Source: Dyadobacter sp. CY261
GTDB lineage: Bacteria; Bacteroidota; Bacteroidia; Cytophagales; Spirosomataceae
Direction of reading: 5' to 3'
Length of the DNA: 64,000 nt
NCBI RefSeq assembly: GCF_021440085.1
Contig: NZ_JAKCPW010000003.1
Span: 372,001-436,000 of the forward strand
The position numbers and the translations under genes are program-made. Under the pieces are notes generated by a model. The model did not search any database, had not been told where the DNA came from, and worked only from the letters and a program-made list of their open reading frames with translations. Shown piece after piece: positions 27,046 through 36,451 of the stretch. Each line of letters starts with the position of its first letter. Positions within the stretch are counted from its first letter, which is position 1.

Positions 27046-27087
27046 TTGATATTATTGTAATCTATTTTCAGATATTTATAATATCAA
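27046..27087. promoter_or_regulatory. Candidate SOS boxes between dinD and imuB
   Basis: CAGATATT-TAT-AATATCAA (27069-27087) matches the imuA box core. A weaker copy TTGATATT-ATT-GTAATCTA (27046-27064) faces dinD. The outer TTGATATTAT and ATAATATCAA halves are also a perfect 10-base inverted pair. A shared LexA-type repressor is inferred. Confidence 0.6.
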
Positions 27088-27135
27088 TTTATTTAACGCC
27101 AATCTTAAGACACTTCATCAACAACCAGATAAGCA

Positions 27136-28647
27136 ATGCCAAGCCGCTTCATTTCCATATGGTTCCCTAACCTTGCTACGGATCATTGGATCCGCATCAG
27201 GCCGGAATTATATGGGATTAAATTCGCATTAGCGGCACCTGAACATGGGAGGATGGTTGTGAAGGCCGTAAGTGAAGCTGCCAGGATCATGGGTATCGAA
27301 ACAAACATGGTTGTGGCGGATGCACGGGCGATCTTCCCGGCTTTGGTAGTGCTGGATTACGAACCGGAAGTTGCCTTACAAGCATTACGGGCATTGGCTG
27401 AATGGTGTATCCGCTATACGCCTACTGTTGCGCTTGACTCACCCGACGGTCTCATTCTCGACACCACAGGCTGCGCATACCTATGGGGTGATGAACGTGC
27501 TTATCTGAATGACTTAGTGACCAAACTTGGGCATGCTGGATACCATATACGCGCCGCAATGGCAGACACGATCGGCGTAGCATGGGCCCATGCACATTTC
27601 GGACGCTCGGGCACCGTTATTCCATCAGGAGCGCAGTACAATGCGTTATTGCCACTTCCCTCGGCTGCCTTACGGCTCTCTTCCGGGACGATTGAAAAAA
27701 TGCAGAAATTGGGCTTTTACCAAATCCGAAATTTCATCAGAATCCCTGCCAGGGTCTTACGAAGAAGGTTCGGCCCTGAAATAACCGATAAGCTGAGCCG
27801 TGCGCTTGGCTATGTTCAAGAGTTTATAGATCCTGTCCGACAAGCTGTGCCATATCAGGAACGGCTTCCGTGCCTGGAACCGATCGTTACGGCGACGGGC
27901 ATTGAAATAGCTTTACAAAAATTGCTAGAAATGCTCTGCACGCGTTTGATGAAAGAAGGGAAGGGACTTCGAAGTGGTGTTCTGACCTGCTTTCGGGTGG
28001 ATGGAAAGACCCAGCAAATTGATATTGTGACCAACCGTGCCTCGCATCATGTCAAACATCTTTTCAGGCTTTTCGAACTCAAAATCAAAACCATTGCCCC
28101 GGGTTTTGGAATTGAACTATTTATCCTGGAAGCACCTGAGGTGGAGGACATTGCGATCACACAAGGCACCATGTGGGATACGACCGGCGGCTTTGAAAAC
28201 TCAGCAATCGCCGAATTGCTTGATGCCGTTACCGGTCGGGTGGGCACGGGAGTGATCCAACGGTACTTGCCAGATGAACACCATTGGCCGGAAAGATCGG
28301 TCAAATTGGTTACTTCCTTGCAAGAAAAACCTAAAATCGACTGGCGTACCGACAGGCAAAGACCCGTTTTCCTGCTCCCAAACCCAGAATCCATTATAGT
28401 AACCGCACCTGTTCCCGATTACCCCCCTACTGTTTTCCGGTACAAGGATAATGTGCATTACATCGATAAATCCGAAGGGCCAGAGCGCATCGAGCAGGAA
28501 TGGTGGCTCCAACAAGGCCTTTACCGAGATTATTACACGGTAGAAGACCGCGAAGGCAGGCGCTACTGGCTTTTCAGGCTAGGCCCCAATCCTGAAGACG
28601 AGGACGAAAGGAAAGCCGAATGGTTCATACATGGCTTTTTTGCCTGA
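27136..28647 (+). CDS. imuB: ImuB, inactive Y-family polymerase-like protein
   Basis: A 503-residue Y-family relative. The palm region reads SIWFPNLATD where active polymerases have the DxDxFF/YA motif, and LDSPDGLILDTTGC replaces the SIDE catalytic block, as in known ImuB proteins. It is therefore expected to be a non-catalytic adaptor linking DnaE2 to the clamp and lesions. The C-terminus has the ImuB-type extension with GLYRDYYTVEDREGRRYWLFR (key block YYTVEDREGRRYW). dnaE2 follows 39 bases later in one operon. Confidence 0.88.
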   Translation: MPSRFISIWFPNLATDHWIRIRPELYGIKFALAAPEHGRMVVKAVSEAARIMGIETNMVVADARAIFPALVVLDYEPEVALQALRALAEWCIRYTPTVALDSPDGLILDTTGCAYLWGDERAYLNDLVTKLGHAGYHIRAAMADTIGVAWAHAHFGRSGTVIPSGAQYNALLPLPSAALRLSSGTIEKMQKLGFYQIRNFIRIPARVLRRRFGPEITDKLSRALGYVQEFIDPVRQAVPYQERLPCLEPIVTATGIEIALQKLLEMLCTRLMKEGKGLRSGVLTCFRVDGKTQQIDIVTNRASHHVKHLFRLFELKIKTIAPGFGIELFILEAPEVEDIAITQGTMWDTTGGFENSAIAELLDAVTGRVGTGVIQRYLPDEHHWPERSVKLVTSLQEKPKIDWRTDRQRPVFLLPNPESIIVTAPVPDYPPTVFRYKDNVHYIDKSEGPERIEQEWWLQQGLYRDYYTVEDREGRRYWLFRLGPNPEDEDERKAEWFIHGFFA

Positions 28648-28686
28648 ATTATAAGCTTCGGGCCGAAGCAATTACACTTCATCAAC

Positions 28687-31600
28687 ATGAATTATACGGA
28701 ACTACAAGTCACAACAAATTTCAGCTTCCTCCGCGGCGGGTCACACCCTGAGGAGCTTGTGGATCAGGCCATTCAACTGGGTTACAAAGCTATTGCTATC
28801 ACCGACCGGAACACGCTCGCGGGCATCGTTCGCGCTCATGCGGCTACGAAAAACAAGGATTTTCGTATCATTCCGGCCTGTCGCCTGGATTTGCGCGATG
28901 GCCCCAGCCTGCTTGCTTATCCCACCGACCAAGATGCATACAGCAGATTATCATCATTGCTAACAGAAGGGAACCTCCGCACTGAAAAAGGTAAATGCGA
29001 TCTCTTTAAAGCCGATATTTACCGCAATGCAACCGGCATCAAGTTCATTGCGGTCGCTCCATCTGCACTCAATGAGTCCTTTGATTTTGATCCCGTATTT
29101 GCCCGAAACCTAAAAGAATACCGCGAAAAACTGGGCACCGATCTCTACCTCAGTGCCGTGCGGTCCTACCAGGGCGATGATATGAAAAAACTCTACCGGC
29201 TTGACCAGCTTTCTAAACGGCTCCATATCCCACTCATAGCCACCAACGATGTACATTACCACAACCTGGAAAGGCGTGAATTACAGGACGTTCTCACCTG
29301 TGTCCGCGAAAAATGCACCATTTACAATGCCGGTTACCGCTTACATGAAAATGCCGAACGCTACCTAAAACCCGACGCGGAAATGCAGCGGTTATTTTCC
29401 AAATATTCGGAGGCCATTGCACGTACCCAGGAAATTGTGGATGCCTGTCAATTTTCGTTGAGTAGCTTGAAATACGTGTATCCGGAGGAACTAACCACAG
29501 AAGGCCGAACGCCTTTGGAGGAACTGGAATATTTGATAGACAAAAAAACGAAGGAAAAATATAGGAATGACATACCCAAAAAAATAGCCGCTGCCATTAA
29601 ACATGAGTTGAAATTCATTAAAAAAATGAATTATGCTCCGTATTTTCTTACTGTTTACGACATCGTTCGTTTTGCTCGTGAACAAAATATACTGTGCCAG
29701 GGCAGAGGTTCAGCAGCTAATTCCACAATATGTTACTGCCTGGGAATTACTTCCGTCGACCCAATAGAAATTGATTTGCTTTTCGAGCGCTTCATTTCCT
29801 CCGCCCGTAACGAACCGCCGGATATTGACGTGGACTTCGAGCATGAGCGGCGTGAGGAAGTGATACAATACATTTATAACAAATATGGCCGCGACCGGGC
29901 TGGTATAGTTGCAACGGTTACCCAAGTCCATCAGAAAGGCGCTGTGCGGGATGTGGCCAAAGCAATGGGAATGTCCATGGACGCCATCAACCGTCTTTCC
30001 AGCTCACTGTGGGAATTAACTGACGAATGGTTCGATGGCAAAATCATGTCCGATCATGGTTTTAATCCCAAAGACCCGCATTTGCTCAAAATTCTTGACC
30101 TCACAAGACAATACCAGGGTTTTCCGCGTCAGCTAGGCCAGCATACCGGTGGATTCGTGATCACGCAAGGCAAACTCTCCGACCTTTGCCCTATCCTGAA
30201 TGCAAGAATGGAGAACCGGACCTGCATTGAATGGAACAAGGACGATATTGATACATTGGGATTTCTTAAAATCGATGTGCTCGCGCTAGGTATGCTCACG
30301 TGCATACGCAAAGCATTTGATTTGCTAAGGCAGCATTATGGTATCATTCATGACCTTGCCAGCATTCCACAGAAGGATGAGAAGGTGTATGATATGATTT
30401 GCGAAGCAGATACAATCGGTGTTTTTCAAATCGAGAGCCGTGCCCAACAATCCATGTTACCCCGGCTCAAACCTCGGTGCTTTTATGACTTGGTCATTGA
30501 AGTGGCTATTGTTCGTCCTGGGCCTATCCAGGGGAATATGGTGCATCCATATCTTAAAAGAAGGAATAAGGAAGAAGCAGAAGTTTACCCAAGTGAAGAA
30601 CTGAGAAAGATCCTTGAAAAGACAAAAGGAGTTCCGCTTTTTCAGGAGCAAGCCATGAGCATAGCCATTGTAGCTGCCGATTTCAGTCCAGACGAAGCAG
30701 ACGAACTCAGACGAAGTATGGCAACATTTAAAGCAAAGGGAGTTGTATCTAGGTTGAAAGATAAATTGGTAAATGGTATGGTTAAAAAAGGTTATAAACG
30801 AGAATTCGCCGAAAACATCTTCAAACAGCTCGAGGGTTTCGGAAGCTACGGCTTTCCGGAAAGCCATGCCGCCAGCTTTGCACTGCTGGTATACGTTTCT
30901 TCCTGGATCAAATGTCACCATCCCGACGTCTTCGCTGCCGCATTGCTGAACAGCCAGCCGATGGGTTTTTACCGTCCTGCACAGATCGTGATTGATGCCC
31001 GAAAGCATGATGTGGAAGTGAGGGAGATCGACATTAACCATTCTTTTTGGGATAATACCCTTGAAAATATCTCCCAAAAACAATGTGCGCTCCGACTGGG
31101 TTTCAGGCAGGTCAAAGGATTGAAGGAAGAGGAGATGCGGCTCCTTGTAGCAGCGCGCACCAAGCCATTTACCCATATTCATCAATTACTTAAAGCAGGG
31201 ATTTCAATAACAACCCTGGAAAAACTCGCCGATGCCGACGCATTCAGGTCCATTGGATTTGACCGCAGGCAGGCATTCTGGGAAACCTCTGCATTAGCCG
31301 ACAGCCCGATGGGTCTTTTCGAAGGGCAAAATTCGGCCAGCGACACCGAACCGGATATACAGCTACCCGAAATGATGCTTTCTGAGCACGTTATTCAGGA
31401 TTATGCTTCGACATCCTTGTCTTTAAAAGCACACCCCGTCAGCTTTGTGCGCGACCAACTGAATGCATTGGGTGTGGTTCGAAGTAAGGATTTGGAATAT
31501 ATTAATGATGGAAAAATCGTTAAAGTAGCTGGCCTGGTACTGGTTCGCCAGCGCCCGGGCACGGCGAGCGGGATTTGCTTTATCACAGTTGAGGATGAAA

Positions 31601-31917
31601 CCGGGACGGCCAACCTGGTCGTTTTTCAGAACCTGTTTGAAACCTATCGAAAAGAAGTACTTCGCTCCAAACTGCTGATGGTGGAAGGCAAGGTTCAAAA
31701 AGAAGGCAAGGTGATCCATGTAGTGGTGAGCAAATGCATCAATGCATCCGGATTGCTACGTAAACTGGCCGCAACTGAGGACCAGGAGCCGCATGTGCTT
31801 ACTTTATCCCGGGCCGATGAAAAAGATGAATATGATTCGCTGGCCAAAGCGAGAAAAACACAAGCGAGAAAAAATGTGCAAGCCGAGATTTTCCCTTCAT
31901 CACGGGATTTCCGCTGA
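28687..31917 (+). CDS. dnaE2: Error-prone DNA polymerase DnaE2
   Basis: C-family polymerase of 1076 residues, the usual DnaE2 size. The PHP domain (1-~210) starts ELQVTTNFSFLRGGSHPEEL. The palm has catalytic acids in PPDIDVDFEHERREEV. A fingers/tandem HhH region follows (KGVPLFQEQAMSIA, EGFGSYGFPESHAASFA). The C-terminal OB fold begins IVKVAGLVLVRQRPGTASG. It performs lesion bypass with ImuA/ImuB. Its TGA is immediately followed by the opposing oxygenase stop (TGATCA), so there is no intergenic space. Confidence 0.93.
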   Translation: MNYTELQVTTNFSFLRGGSHPEELVDQAIQLGYKAIAITDRNTLAGIVRAHAATKNKDFRIIPACRLDLRDGPSLLAYPTDQDAYSRLSSLLTEGNLRTEKGKCDLFKADIYRNATGIKFIAVAPSALNESFDFDPVFARNLKEYREKLGTDLYLSAVRSYQGDDMKKLYRLDQLSKRLHIPLIATNDVHYHNLERRELQDVLTCVREKCTIYNAGYRLHENAERYLKPDAEMQRLFSKYSEAIARTQEIVDACQFSLSSLKYVYPEELTTEGRTPLEELEYLIDKKTKEKYRNDIPKKIAAAIKHELKFIKKMNYAPYFLTVYDIVRFAREQNILCQGRGSAANSTICYCLGITSVDPIEIDLLFERFISSARNEPPDIDVDFEHERREEVIQYIYNKYGRDRAGIVATVTQVHQKGAVRDVAKAMGMSMDAINRLSSSLWELTDEWFDGKIMSDHGFNPKDPHLLKILDLTRQYQGFPRQLGQHTGGFVITQGKLSDLCPILNARMENRTCIEWNKDDIDTLGFLKIDVLALGMLTCIRKAFDLLRQHYGIIHDLASIPQKDEKVYDMICEADTIGVFQIESRAQQSMLPRLKPRCFYDLVIEVAIVRPGPIQGNMVHPYLKRRNKEEAEVYPSEELRKILEKTKGVPLFQEQAMSIAIVAADFSPDEADELRRSMATFKAKGVVSRLKDKLVNGMVKKGYKREFAENIFKQLEGFGSYGFPESHAASFALLVYVSSWIKCHHPDVFAAALLNSQPMGFYRPAQIVIDARKHDVEVREIDINHSFWDNTLENISQKQCALRLGFRQVKGLKEEEMRLLVAARTKPFTHIHQLLKAGISITTLEKLADADAFRSIGFDRRQAFWETSALADSPMGLFEGQNSASDTEPDIQLPEMMLSEHVIQDYASTSLSLKAHPVSFVRDQLNALGVVRSKDLEYINDGKIVKVAGLVLVRQRPGTASGICFITVEDETGTANLVVFQNLFETYRKEVLRSKLLMVEGKVQKEGKVIHVVVSKCINASGLLRKLAATEDQEPHVLTLSRADEKDEYDSLAKARKTQARKNVQAEIFPSSRDFR

Positions 31918-32682
31918 TCAATGCGCAGCGACATCGAGCTCAACCACTTGTGTTTTGTAGTTTTCAGGCAAAAGTGCATTACGCATCAACACACCAACAC
32001 CAAGAACTCCCGTAAACTTGTAGAAAGGAAGCAGCACATTGACAAGCCACGCATTACCCAACCCAAGCAACGCATTCACATGTTCGGGAACGAGTCGCAT
32101 CTGAACTTGCCGCAGCAAATGGTATCGGAACCATCCCAAATGCTTTCGGTATTGTTTGTATAAATCAACCGTGAATTCACTTTTGAGCAGGTTCTCCTGC
32201 AAATGCGCGGCGCGCATACGCTCAAAATCCCGCAGATTGGCGGGTAAGCCAGCTATGCCCATTCCATCACCCACTGCATGAAAAACCGCAAACGCTTCCT
32301 GTTTTTCGGCTGGTGTCAGCCTCCTTTCAAGCAATTCGAAGGAGCGGATCGAATAGTCGATAAGCATGAAAAGCACGTCGCGGTAGGCGCTGTCCGGTAT
32401 GCGTGCGTGGCGACTACGTTCGACACCCTGGTGTATGGCGGCGATCTGGTGAATGGCCTGCATGGCATCATCATACTCCGAAAACACGATCTGCCTTGCA
32501 TAGGCGACGGTCGAAAACAGCCTTCCCAGCGGATCGGCCGGAAGCTTGCCGGTAAAATAGAGCCAGTCGACTGATTTGTTCAAGGCGAATTCCGCCGACG
32601 CTCCCGCAAATATGAAGAGGATCGTATCAGCCTTCCCCCAAATCTCCCGCACAATCGAATCTTCATTCACAAACCATTTCAT
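31918..32682 (-). CDS. MpaB-type oxygenase (DUF2236)
   Basis: About 254 residues of the ER-bound oxygenase MpaB / latex-clearing protein superfamily. It shows IFAGASAEFALNKSVDWLYFTGKLPADPLGRLFSTVAYA (key block DPLGRLFSTVAY) and the conserved VHQxHxxV-type helix with GVERSRHARIPDSAY, then LFMLIDYSIRSFE. These proteins bind b-type haem in characterised relatives. ATG 32682 (MKWFVNED) fits; upstream extension overlaps the DUF2809 gene. Co-transcribed with that gene. Confidence 0.78.
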   Translation of the reverse strand: MKWFVNEDSIVREIWGKADTILFIFAGASAEFALNKSVDWLYFTGKLPADPLGRLFSTVAYARQIVFSEYDDAMQAIHQIAAIHQGVERSRHARIPDSAYRDVLFMLIDYSIRSFELLERRLTPAEKQEAFAVFHAVGDGMGIAGLPANLRDFERMRAAHLQENLLKSEFTVDLYKQYRKHLGWFRYHLLRQVQMRLVPEHVNALLGLGNAWLVNVLLPFYKFTGVLGVGVLMRNALLPENYKTQVVELDVAAH

Positions 32683-32684
32683 TG

Positions 32685-33059
32685 TTAATCTATTTTTCCT
32701 GACATTTTCTCCAATAACAAAACAATCACCATGCCGACTGCATAAGCCGCCATATCCATCCATGAAAAACTAGTACCTATAACAGTCCGCGCAAAAGCAT
32801 TTCCCCCCATACCCAACACCCTGACAATTTGCAAATACTGCAAACCTTCCACCAGACAAGCAAATAGCATCACAGAGAACGCCGCTAAAAGCACATTCAG
32901 CCGGGTGACACCGCGTAGCAAACAGTATAAGAGTATCACTACCAAGACGTCGCCACCCCAGGGCCGCACAAAGTCGTCATGAACGTATAATGCAATCAAC
33001 ACCTCTGTAAGGAAGATTGTCGATGCGGCAATCAAATATATTTTTTGTGTTAACAACAT
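32685..33059 (-). CDS. DUF2809 membrane protein
   Basis: A 124-residue protein with four hydrophobic segments. It carries the DUF2809 pattern FVRPWGGDVLVVILLYCLLR and FSWMDMAAYAVGM (key blocks RPWGGDVLVV and SWMDMAAY). Function unknown. Its stop is two bases before the oxygenase start, so the two genes form an operon. Confidence 0.85.
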   Translation of the reverse strand: MLLTQKIYLIAASTIFLTEVLIALYVHDDFVRPWGGDVLVVILLYCLLRGVTRLNVLLAAFSVMLFACLVEGLQYLQIVRVLGMGGNAFARTVIGTSFSWMDMAAYAVGMVIVLLLEKMSGKID

Positions 33060-33211
33060 ATTAATTTCAGCGTATAACGGCTCGTGGCTGTGATCATCAT
33101 TTTTACACTTTCAGTTATAAAAAAGTACTTTGCATAACAAAGTAACTTAAAATTTTTGAAGCAAACAATATCGCTCTTCCATTACGCCTGCGAAAGCACA
33201 CAGGTATAGAC

Positions 33212-33245
33212 AAAAATAACCCCCGAAAATTCGAGGGTTATTTCA
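33212..33245 (-). terminator. Rho-independent terminator
   Basis: On the minus strand AAATAACCC and GGGTTATTT pair around a 12-base loop and TTTTTG follows. It lies 27 bases downstream of the secreted protein gene ending at 33272. Confidence 0.7.
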
Positions 33246-33271
33246 GCAAATCGGAAACCTGACTTAATACC

Positions 33272-33925
33272 TCATTTCAAATTTTCCAGACGATAACCCA
33301 GGTAATCGTCAATAACAAGTTTATAATTCAATTTTTTTCTCGGGCTGCTGATGTGAACACTGTATGCTCCTTTACCTAGCTTCGACATATCGAACCAGCG
33401 GCCATAAGTCGAACCACTTGCCTTTTCATAATAGATGGTACGCAAGTCACTATCGATAATCCGGATGTCGTAACTTTCAAGGGTTGGGTTTTTGAGAATG
33501 ACTTTCATTTTACCATTTTGTACCACATACACATTCGACATCGCCGTTTTCATGTTCACTTCCGAAGCCGGCAAGTGTTCGGGTTCTGACATGCTCCGGA
33601 AATCGGTGCGACTATCGGCAACCAGATCATAGGCCCTTACTTTATCGGACAACAACTCGCGGGCCATTAGCTTGACCAGCAGATCATCGAACAACCGGAC
33701 ATTTCGTTTCGTCAGTTTGATGTACTTTCGCGACATCGACTCCTGGTAAAGCAAGTGATTGCCCGCATCAAAAAACTGCACGACGGTGTTGCGGGAGTTC
33801 GGATCGGTATGGACCTGCCAGTAACCCTTGTCGGGCTCGACGTACGACTGCGCGGAAATCGGCAGAAGAGATGCCAGCCAGAAGGCGGGCGCTAACAAAA
33901 GGGTTTGGATTCTCTTAATTTTCAT
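33272..33925 (-). CDS. Secreted protein of unknown function
   Basis: About 217 residues. The signal peptide MKIKRIQTLLLAPAFWLASLLPISAQS supports ATG 33925 over 33991. The mature protein contains a region like secretion-linked beta domains (IRIIDSDLRTIYYEKASGSTYGRWFDMSKLGKGAYSVHI; key block DMSKLGKGAYSVHI), reminiscent of type 9 secretion C-terminal domains, but it does not match convincingly. Family not recognised. Followed by its own terminator. Confidence 0.65.
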   Translation of the reverse strand: MKIKRIQTLLLAPAFWLASLLPISAQSYVEPDKGYWQVHTDPNSRNTVVQFFDAGNHLLYQESMSRKYIKLTKRNVRLFDDLLVKLMARELLSDKVRAYDLVADSRTDFRSMSEPEHLPASEVNMKTAMSNVYVVQNGKMKVILKNPTLESYDIRIIDSDLRTIYYEKASGSTYGRWFDMSKLGKGAYSVHISSPRKKLNYKLVIDDYLGYRLENLK

Positions 33926-34110
33926 GGCTATCTGGGGGTGAATAAATGAACATACAACACAAAACCTGCTCAATGGGAAGGACTTTCCCACTCACTTCAT
34001 TCCTTTATCTTGATGGCCATCAATTTGTTGTAAAGAGAATCATTTGAAAACGAAAGTTGCAGCGAATGTAAATTCTTTTAGAGATTGGGTAACAAAACGA
34101 AACAGAAGCT

Positions 34111-34407
34111 ATGGTAACCATTACACAATATGTCTATATCAGGGAAGGCAAAGAGGAGATTTTCCAGCAATTTGAGTCGCTGGTATTGCCATTGATTCCC
34201 CAATACAACGGAAAACTGCTCCTGAGGCTGAGATTGAGCCCGGAGCAGTTGATCGAAGGCGAACTGGAAGCGCCTTATGAAGTACATTTAGTCAGCTTTG
34301 AATCGGAAGCGGATCTAGCGGCATACATGTCGGACCAGACCCGCGAACAAAACCTCTACCTGAAAGAAGAATCGGTTTTAAAAGTAATTAATGTAAAACA
34401 ATCCTGA
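34111..34407 (+). CDS. Small dimeric alpha/beta barrel protein (DUF1330-like)
   Basis: A 98-residue protein: TITQYVYIREGKEEIFQQFESLVLPLI at the start and YEVHLVSFESEADLAAYMSD later (key block VSFESEADLAAYM) fit the DUF1330/ABM-like dimeric ferredoxin-fold group. Function unknown. Single gene converging on the cytochrome gene 5 bases away. Confidence 0.6.
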   Translation: MVTITQYVYIREGKEEIFQQFESLVLPLIPQYNGKLLLRLRLSPEQLIEGELEAPYEVHLVSFESEADLAAYMSDQTREQNLYLKEESVLKVINVKQS

Positions 34408-34412
34408 AAGTC

Positions 34413-35027
34413 TCAGGGAGCTGGCGGAATATGCGACGGCACTGCATTGGAAACCGGTTTAATGGATTTCAAATAAGCAAAAATCGCACGCATATCACTG
34501 TCGGCCACATTTACATAATTGAACCAGGGCATTGGAGGCAACAATGGACGACTGTTTTCCAGGCCTTTGAACTTGCCTTTGCGCATCGCGGTATCGAACT
34601 GTTCGAACGTCCACGTCCCAATTCCGGTTTCGTCGGGTGTCAGGTTGGCGGCAAACGAAATCCCCCAAGGACCGGCAAAAGCAGTACTTTGGCCATTGAA
34701 TACGACCCATTCGCCTGTTTTAAGAATATTTTTATCAAATGTACCCAGCGGCTGGCTGCTGTTATAACCCGACAGGAACCGGTCCATATCAGGTGCGGGC
34801 CCCTTCGGAGTCATTTTCTTGGGTGCGTGACAGTCAGCACAGCCCATAATAGTCACAAGGTATTCGCCCCTCTTGACAACGTCATCATTCGAAGCGACGA
34901 TGGCTTTCTGATGCCCGGCTACTGAAACCGGCTGCTTACGAACTACTTGTTCGGAATTTTCGGGTGCGTTTGTAAAGGCACAAATTGACCATAGGGCCGC
35001 GGAAACGGCCAGATAAACGAGTTTCAT
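34413..35027 (-). CDS. Monohaem cytochrome c, exported
   Basis: A 204-residue protein with a signal sequence at 1-17. The single haem-binding motif CADCH is at 63-67, and a candidate axial Met lies in PPMPWFNY near 166. The fold ends SDMRAIFAYLKSIKP, the typical final helix of class I cytochromes. It probably acts in periplasmic electron transfer. No oxidase or dehydrogenase partner lies beside it. Confidence 0.85.
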   Translation of the reverse strand: MKLVYLAVSAALWSICAFTNAPENSEQVVRKQPVSVAGHQKAIVASNDDVVKRGEYLVTIMGCADCHAPKKMTPKGPAPDMDRFLSGYNSSQPLGTFDKNILKTGEWVVFNGQSTAFAGPWGISFAANLTPDETGIGTWTFEQFDTAMRKGKFKGLENSRPLLPPMPWFNYVNVADSDMRAIFAYLKSIKPVSNAVPSHIPPAP

Positions 35028-35067
35028 GGTGAATAGATATTTAAGTTAAAACTGGCTCAGGCGAACA

Positions 35068-35361
35068 TCATCTGCTTATCTGGTAGCCTGAAATATTGGA
35101 ATTCGTCCTGGAAAATACTCGTGGGCACTTTGCCCAATATACGTCATCCACGAGCCGATTGATCTCCTTTCCGAAGCAACTCTCCAAATCGCTAAACTGA
35201 TCAAAAAGCGGCGCAATAGGCACCTTGAAAAATTCCAGAGCACTCTCTGGGTGTATCCTGACACCAAACTTCCGGCACGAACCAACAGTTTTCCAATGCA
35301 CCGCATAGCGATATAATCCCACGAAAAATGCCGAAAGCAAAACCTGATAACCTAACTTCAT
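35068..35361 (-). CDS. Small secreted or membrane-anchored protein, possibly frameshifted
   Basis: A 97-residue frame beginning MKLGYQVLLSAFFVGLYRYAV, so a hydrophobic N-terminus. A TAGTTTTG box at 35396-35403 lies in promoter position. After residue ~75 (INRLVDD) the other frame reads more naturally (TYIGQSAHEYFPGRIPIFQ, stop at 35076), so a one-base indel near 35,140 is possible. No family recognised. Confidence 0.45.
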   Translation of the reverse strand: MKLGYQVLLSAFFVGLYRYAVHWKTVGSCRKFGVRIHPESALEFFKVPIAPLFDQFSDLESCFGKEINRLVDDVYWAKCPRVFSRTNSNISGYQISR

Positions 35362-35395
35362 CGTTTATGAAAAAGGGCTTTTTGTATTGACGCTG

Positions 35396-35403
35396 CAAAA
35401 CTA
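35396..35403 (-). promoter_or_regulatory. Bacteroidota-type -7 promoter box
   Basis: TAGTTTTG on the minus strand matches TAnnTTTG. It lies about 35 bases before the small protein's ATG at 35361, leaving a leader of about 28 bases. Confidence 0.5.
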
Positions 35404-35491
35404 AGGCTATTTTCGAAAGTGTGTATTGTAAAAAAGCGATATCAGACGGCAAATTACCTGCAAATCAAGGCATTGGTAAGGAGTCCAGTTA

Positions 35492-36238
35492 TTAACCGGC
35501 ACGAAAAACGGTTATGTCAAACCTATCCCCATGGTTCAGCACCACCTCAGTCCGCACCGTGTGCCCATCCAGCTCGATAATACGGTAACCATAATAACGA
35601 CTGTGGACCACAATCTCCAACGGGCTCTTTTCCATCTGCACCGACGCGGCTGGTGTTACGTATTGCATAATATTCTCTTCTTTGGTAAAGTCATCCGTAT
35701 GATAATGCCCGCTAAAAACAGTAACATCACGACCGCTCCGCACTAACACATTCTTCACCGCATCACGGGTTAGTAATGGGTATTTAAAATCGACTGCCGT
35801 AAGCACCTGTAAAACCGGGTGATGTATAAAAAGAAGCACTTTCTTTGTCGTAATCAGTTCGTTTGCGAGCCATTGTAGTTGCGCTTCACCGACAGAATCG
35901 GAAGATGAATCGAGAAAAATATATTTAAAATATACGTCCTCTTCGGAATGAAACATTTCGTTCTTAGTGCTCAGGTATGCCGGATGATAATGCGGCTTAA
36001 TGTCGGCAAACTTGTCATGATTACCGGGTATTACTATAAAATGAAAATCTTTGAGCAATGCAAAAAAACGCTCAAAAGCGTCGGGATGACCGATATCGCC
36101 TGTAAAAATTACATCTCTTATCCCTCGCGCGCCAACGTCCTGCAAGATCAGTTTCAGGTTTGTATCTGTATCAGCTCCGTTTTTGGCCGACCATTCTTCC
36201 ATTAAATGGATATCGGTTATTTGCGCAATGCGTTTCAT
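35492..36238 (-). CDS. Calcineurin-like metallophosphoesterase
   Basis: About 248 residues with the metal motifs in order: TDIHL (residues ~7-11), GDIGHPD, GNHDKF, HHPV and GHYHTDD. The arrangement resembles CpdA/3',5'-cyclic nucleotide phosphodiesterases (class III), and the protein is cytoplasmic by lack of a signal. ATG 36238 (MKRIAQITD) is the family start; the open frame extends to 36430 without family features. Diverges from a DUF1080 gene. Substrate is inferred only. Confidence 0.85.
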   Translation of the reverse strand: MKRIAQITDIHLMEEWSAKNGADTDTNLKLILQDVGARGIRDVIFTGDIGHPDAFERFFALLKDFHFIVIPGNHDKFADIKPHYHPAYLSTKNEMFHSEEDVYFKYIFLDSSSDSVGEAQLQWLANELITTKKVLLFIHHPVLQVLTAVDFKYPLLTRDAVKNVLVRSGRDVTVFSGHYHTDDFTKEENIMQYVTPAASVQMEKSPLEIVVHSRYYGYRIIELDGHTVRTEVVLNHGDRFDITVFRAG

Positions 36239-36451
36239 AGTTTTCTCTTTATTACCTACAAATTTCAAAAGAAATTTGCTGCAATGACGGATCCAATCGG
36301 ACGATTCTTGCGGTACCAGTAACGAAACGTCGAAACTTCCCAAACGAGTAGATAGGCTGCCTTCCATGTTTCCACAAATGGCTTTTTGATCATTCAAGCA
36401 ACAGTTGATTTTTATCTCTAACTTTCCCAATCTTTAATACCTAAAAAATTT

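Noticed and set aside
30457..31185. 242-codon minus-strand frame over dnaE2
   Set aside because: Antisense to a clear DnaE2 domain; no recognisable features.
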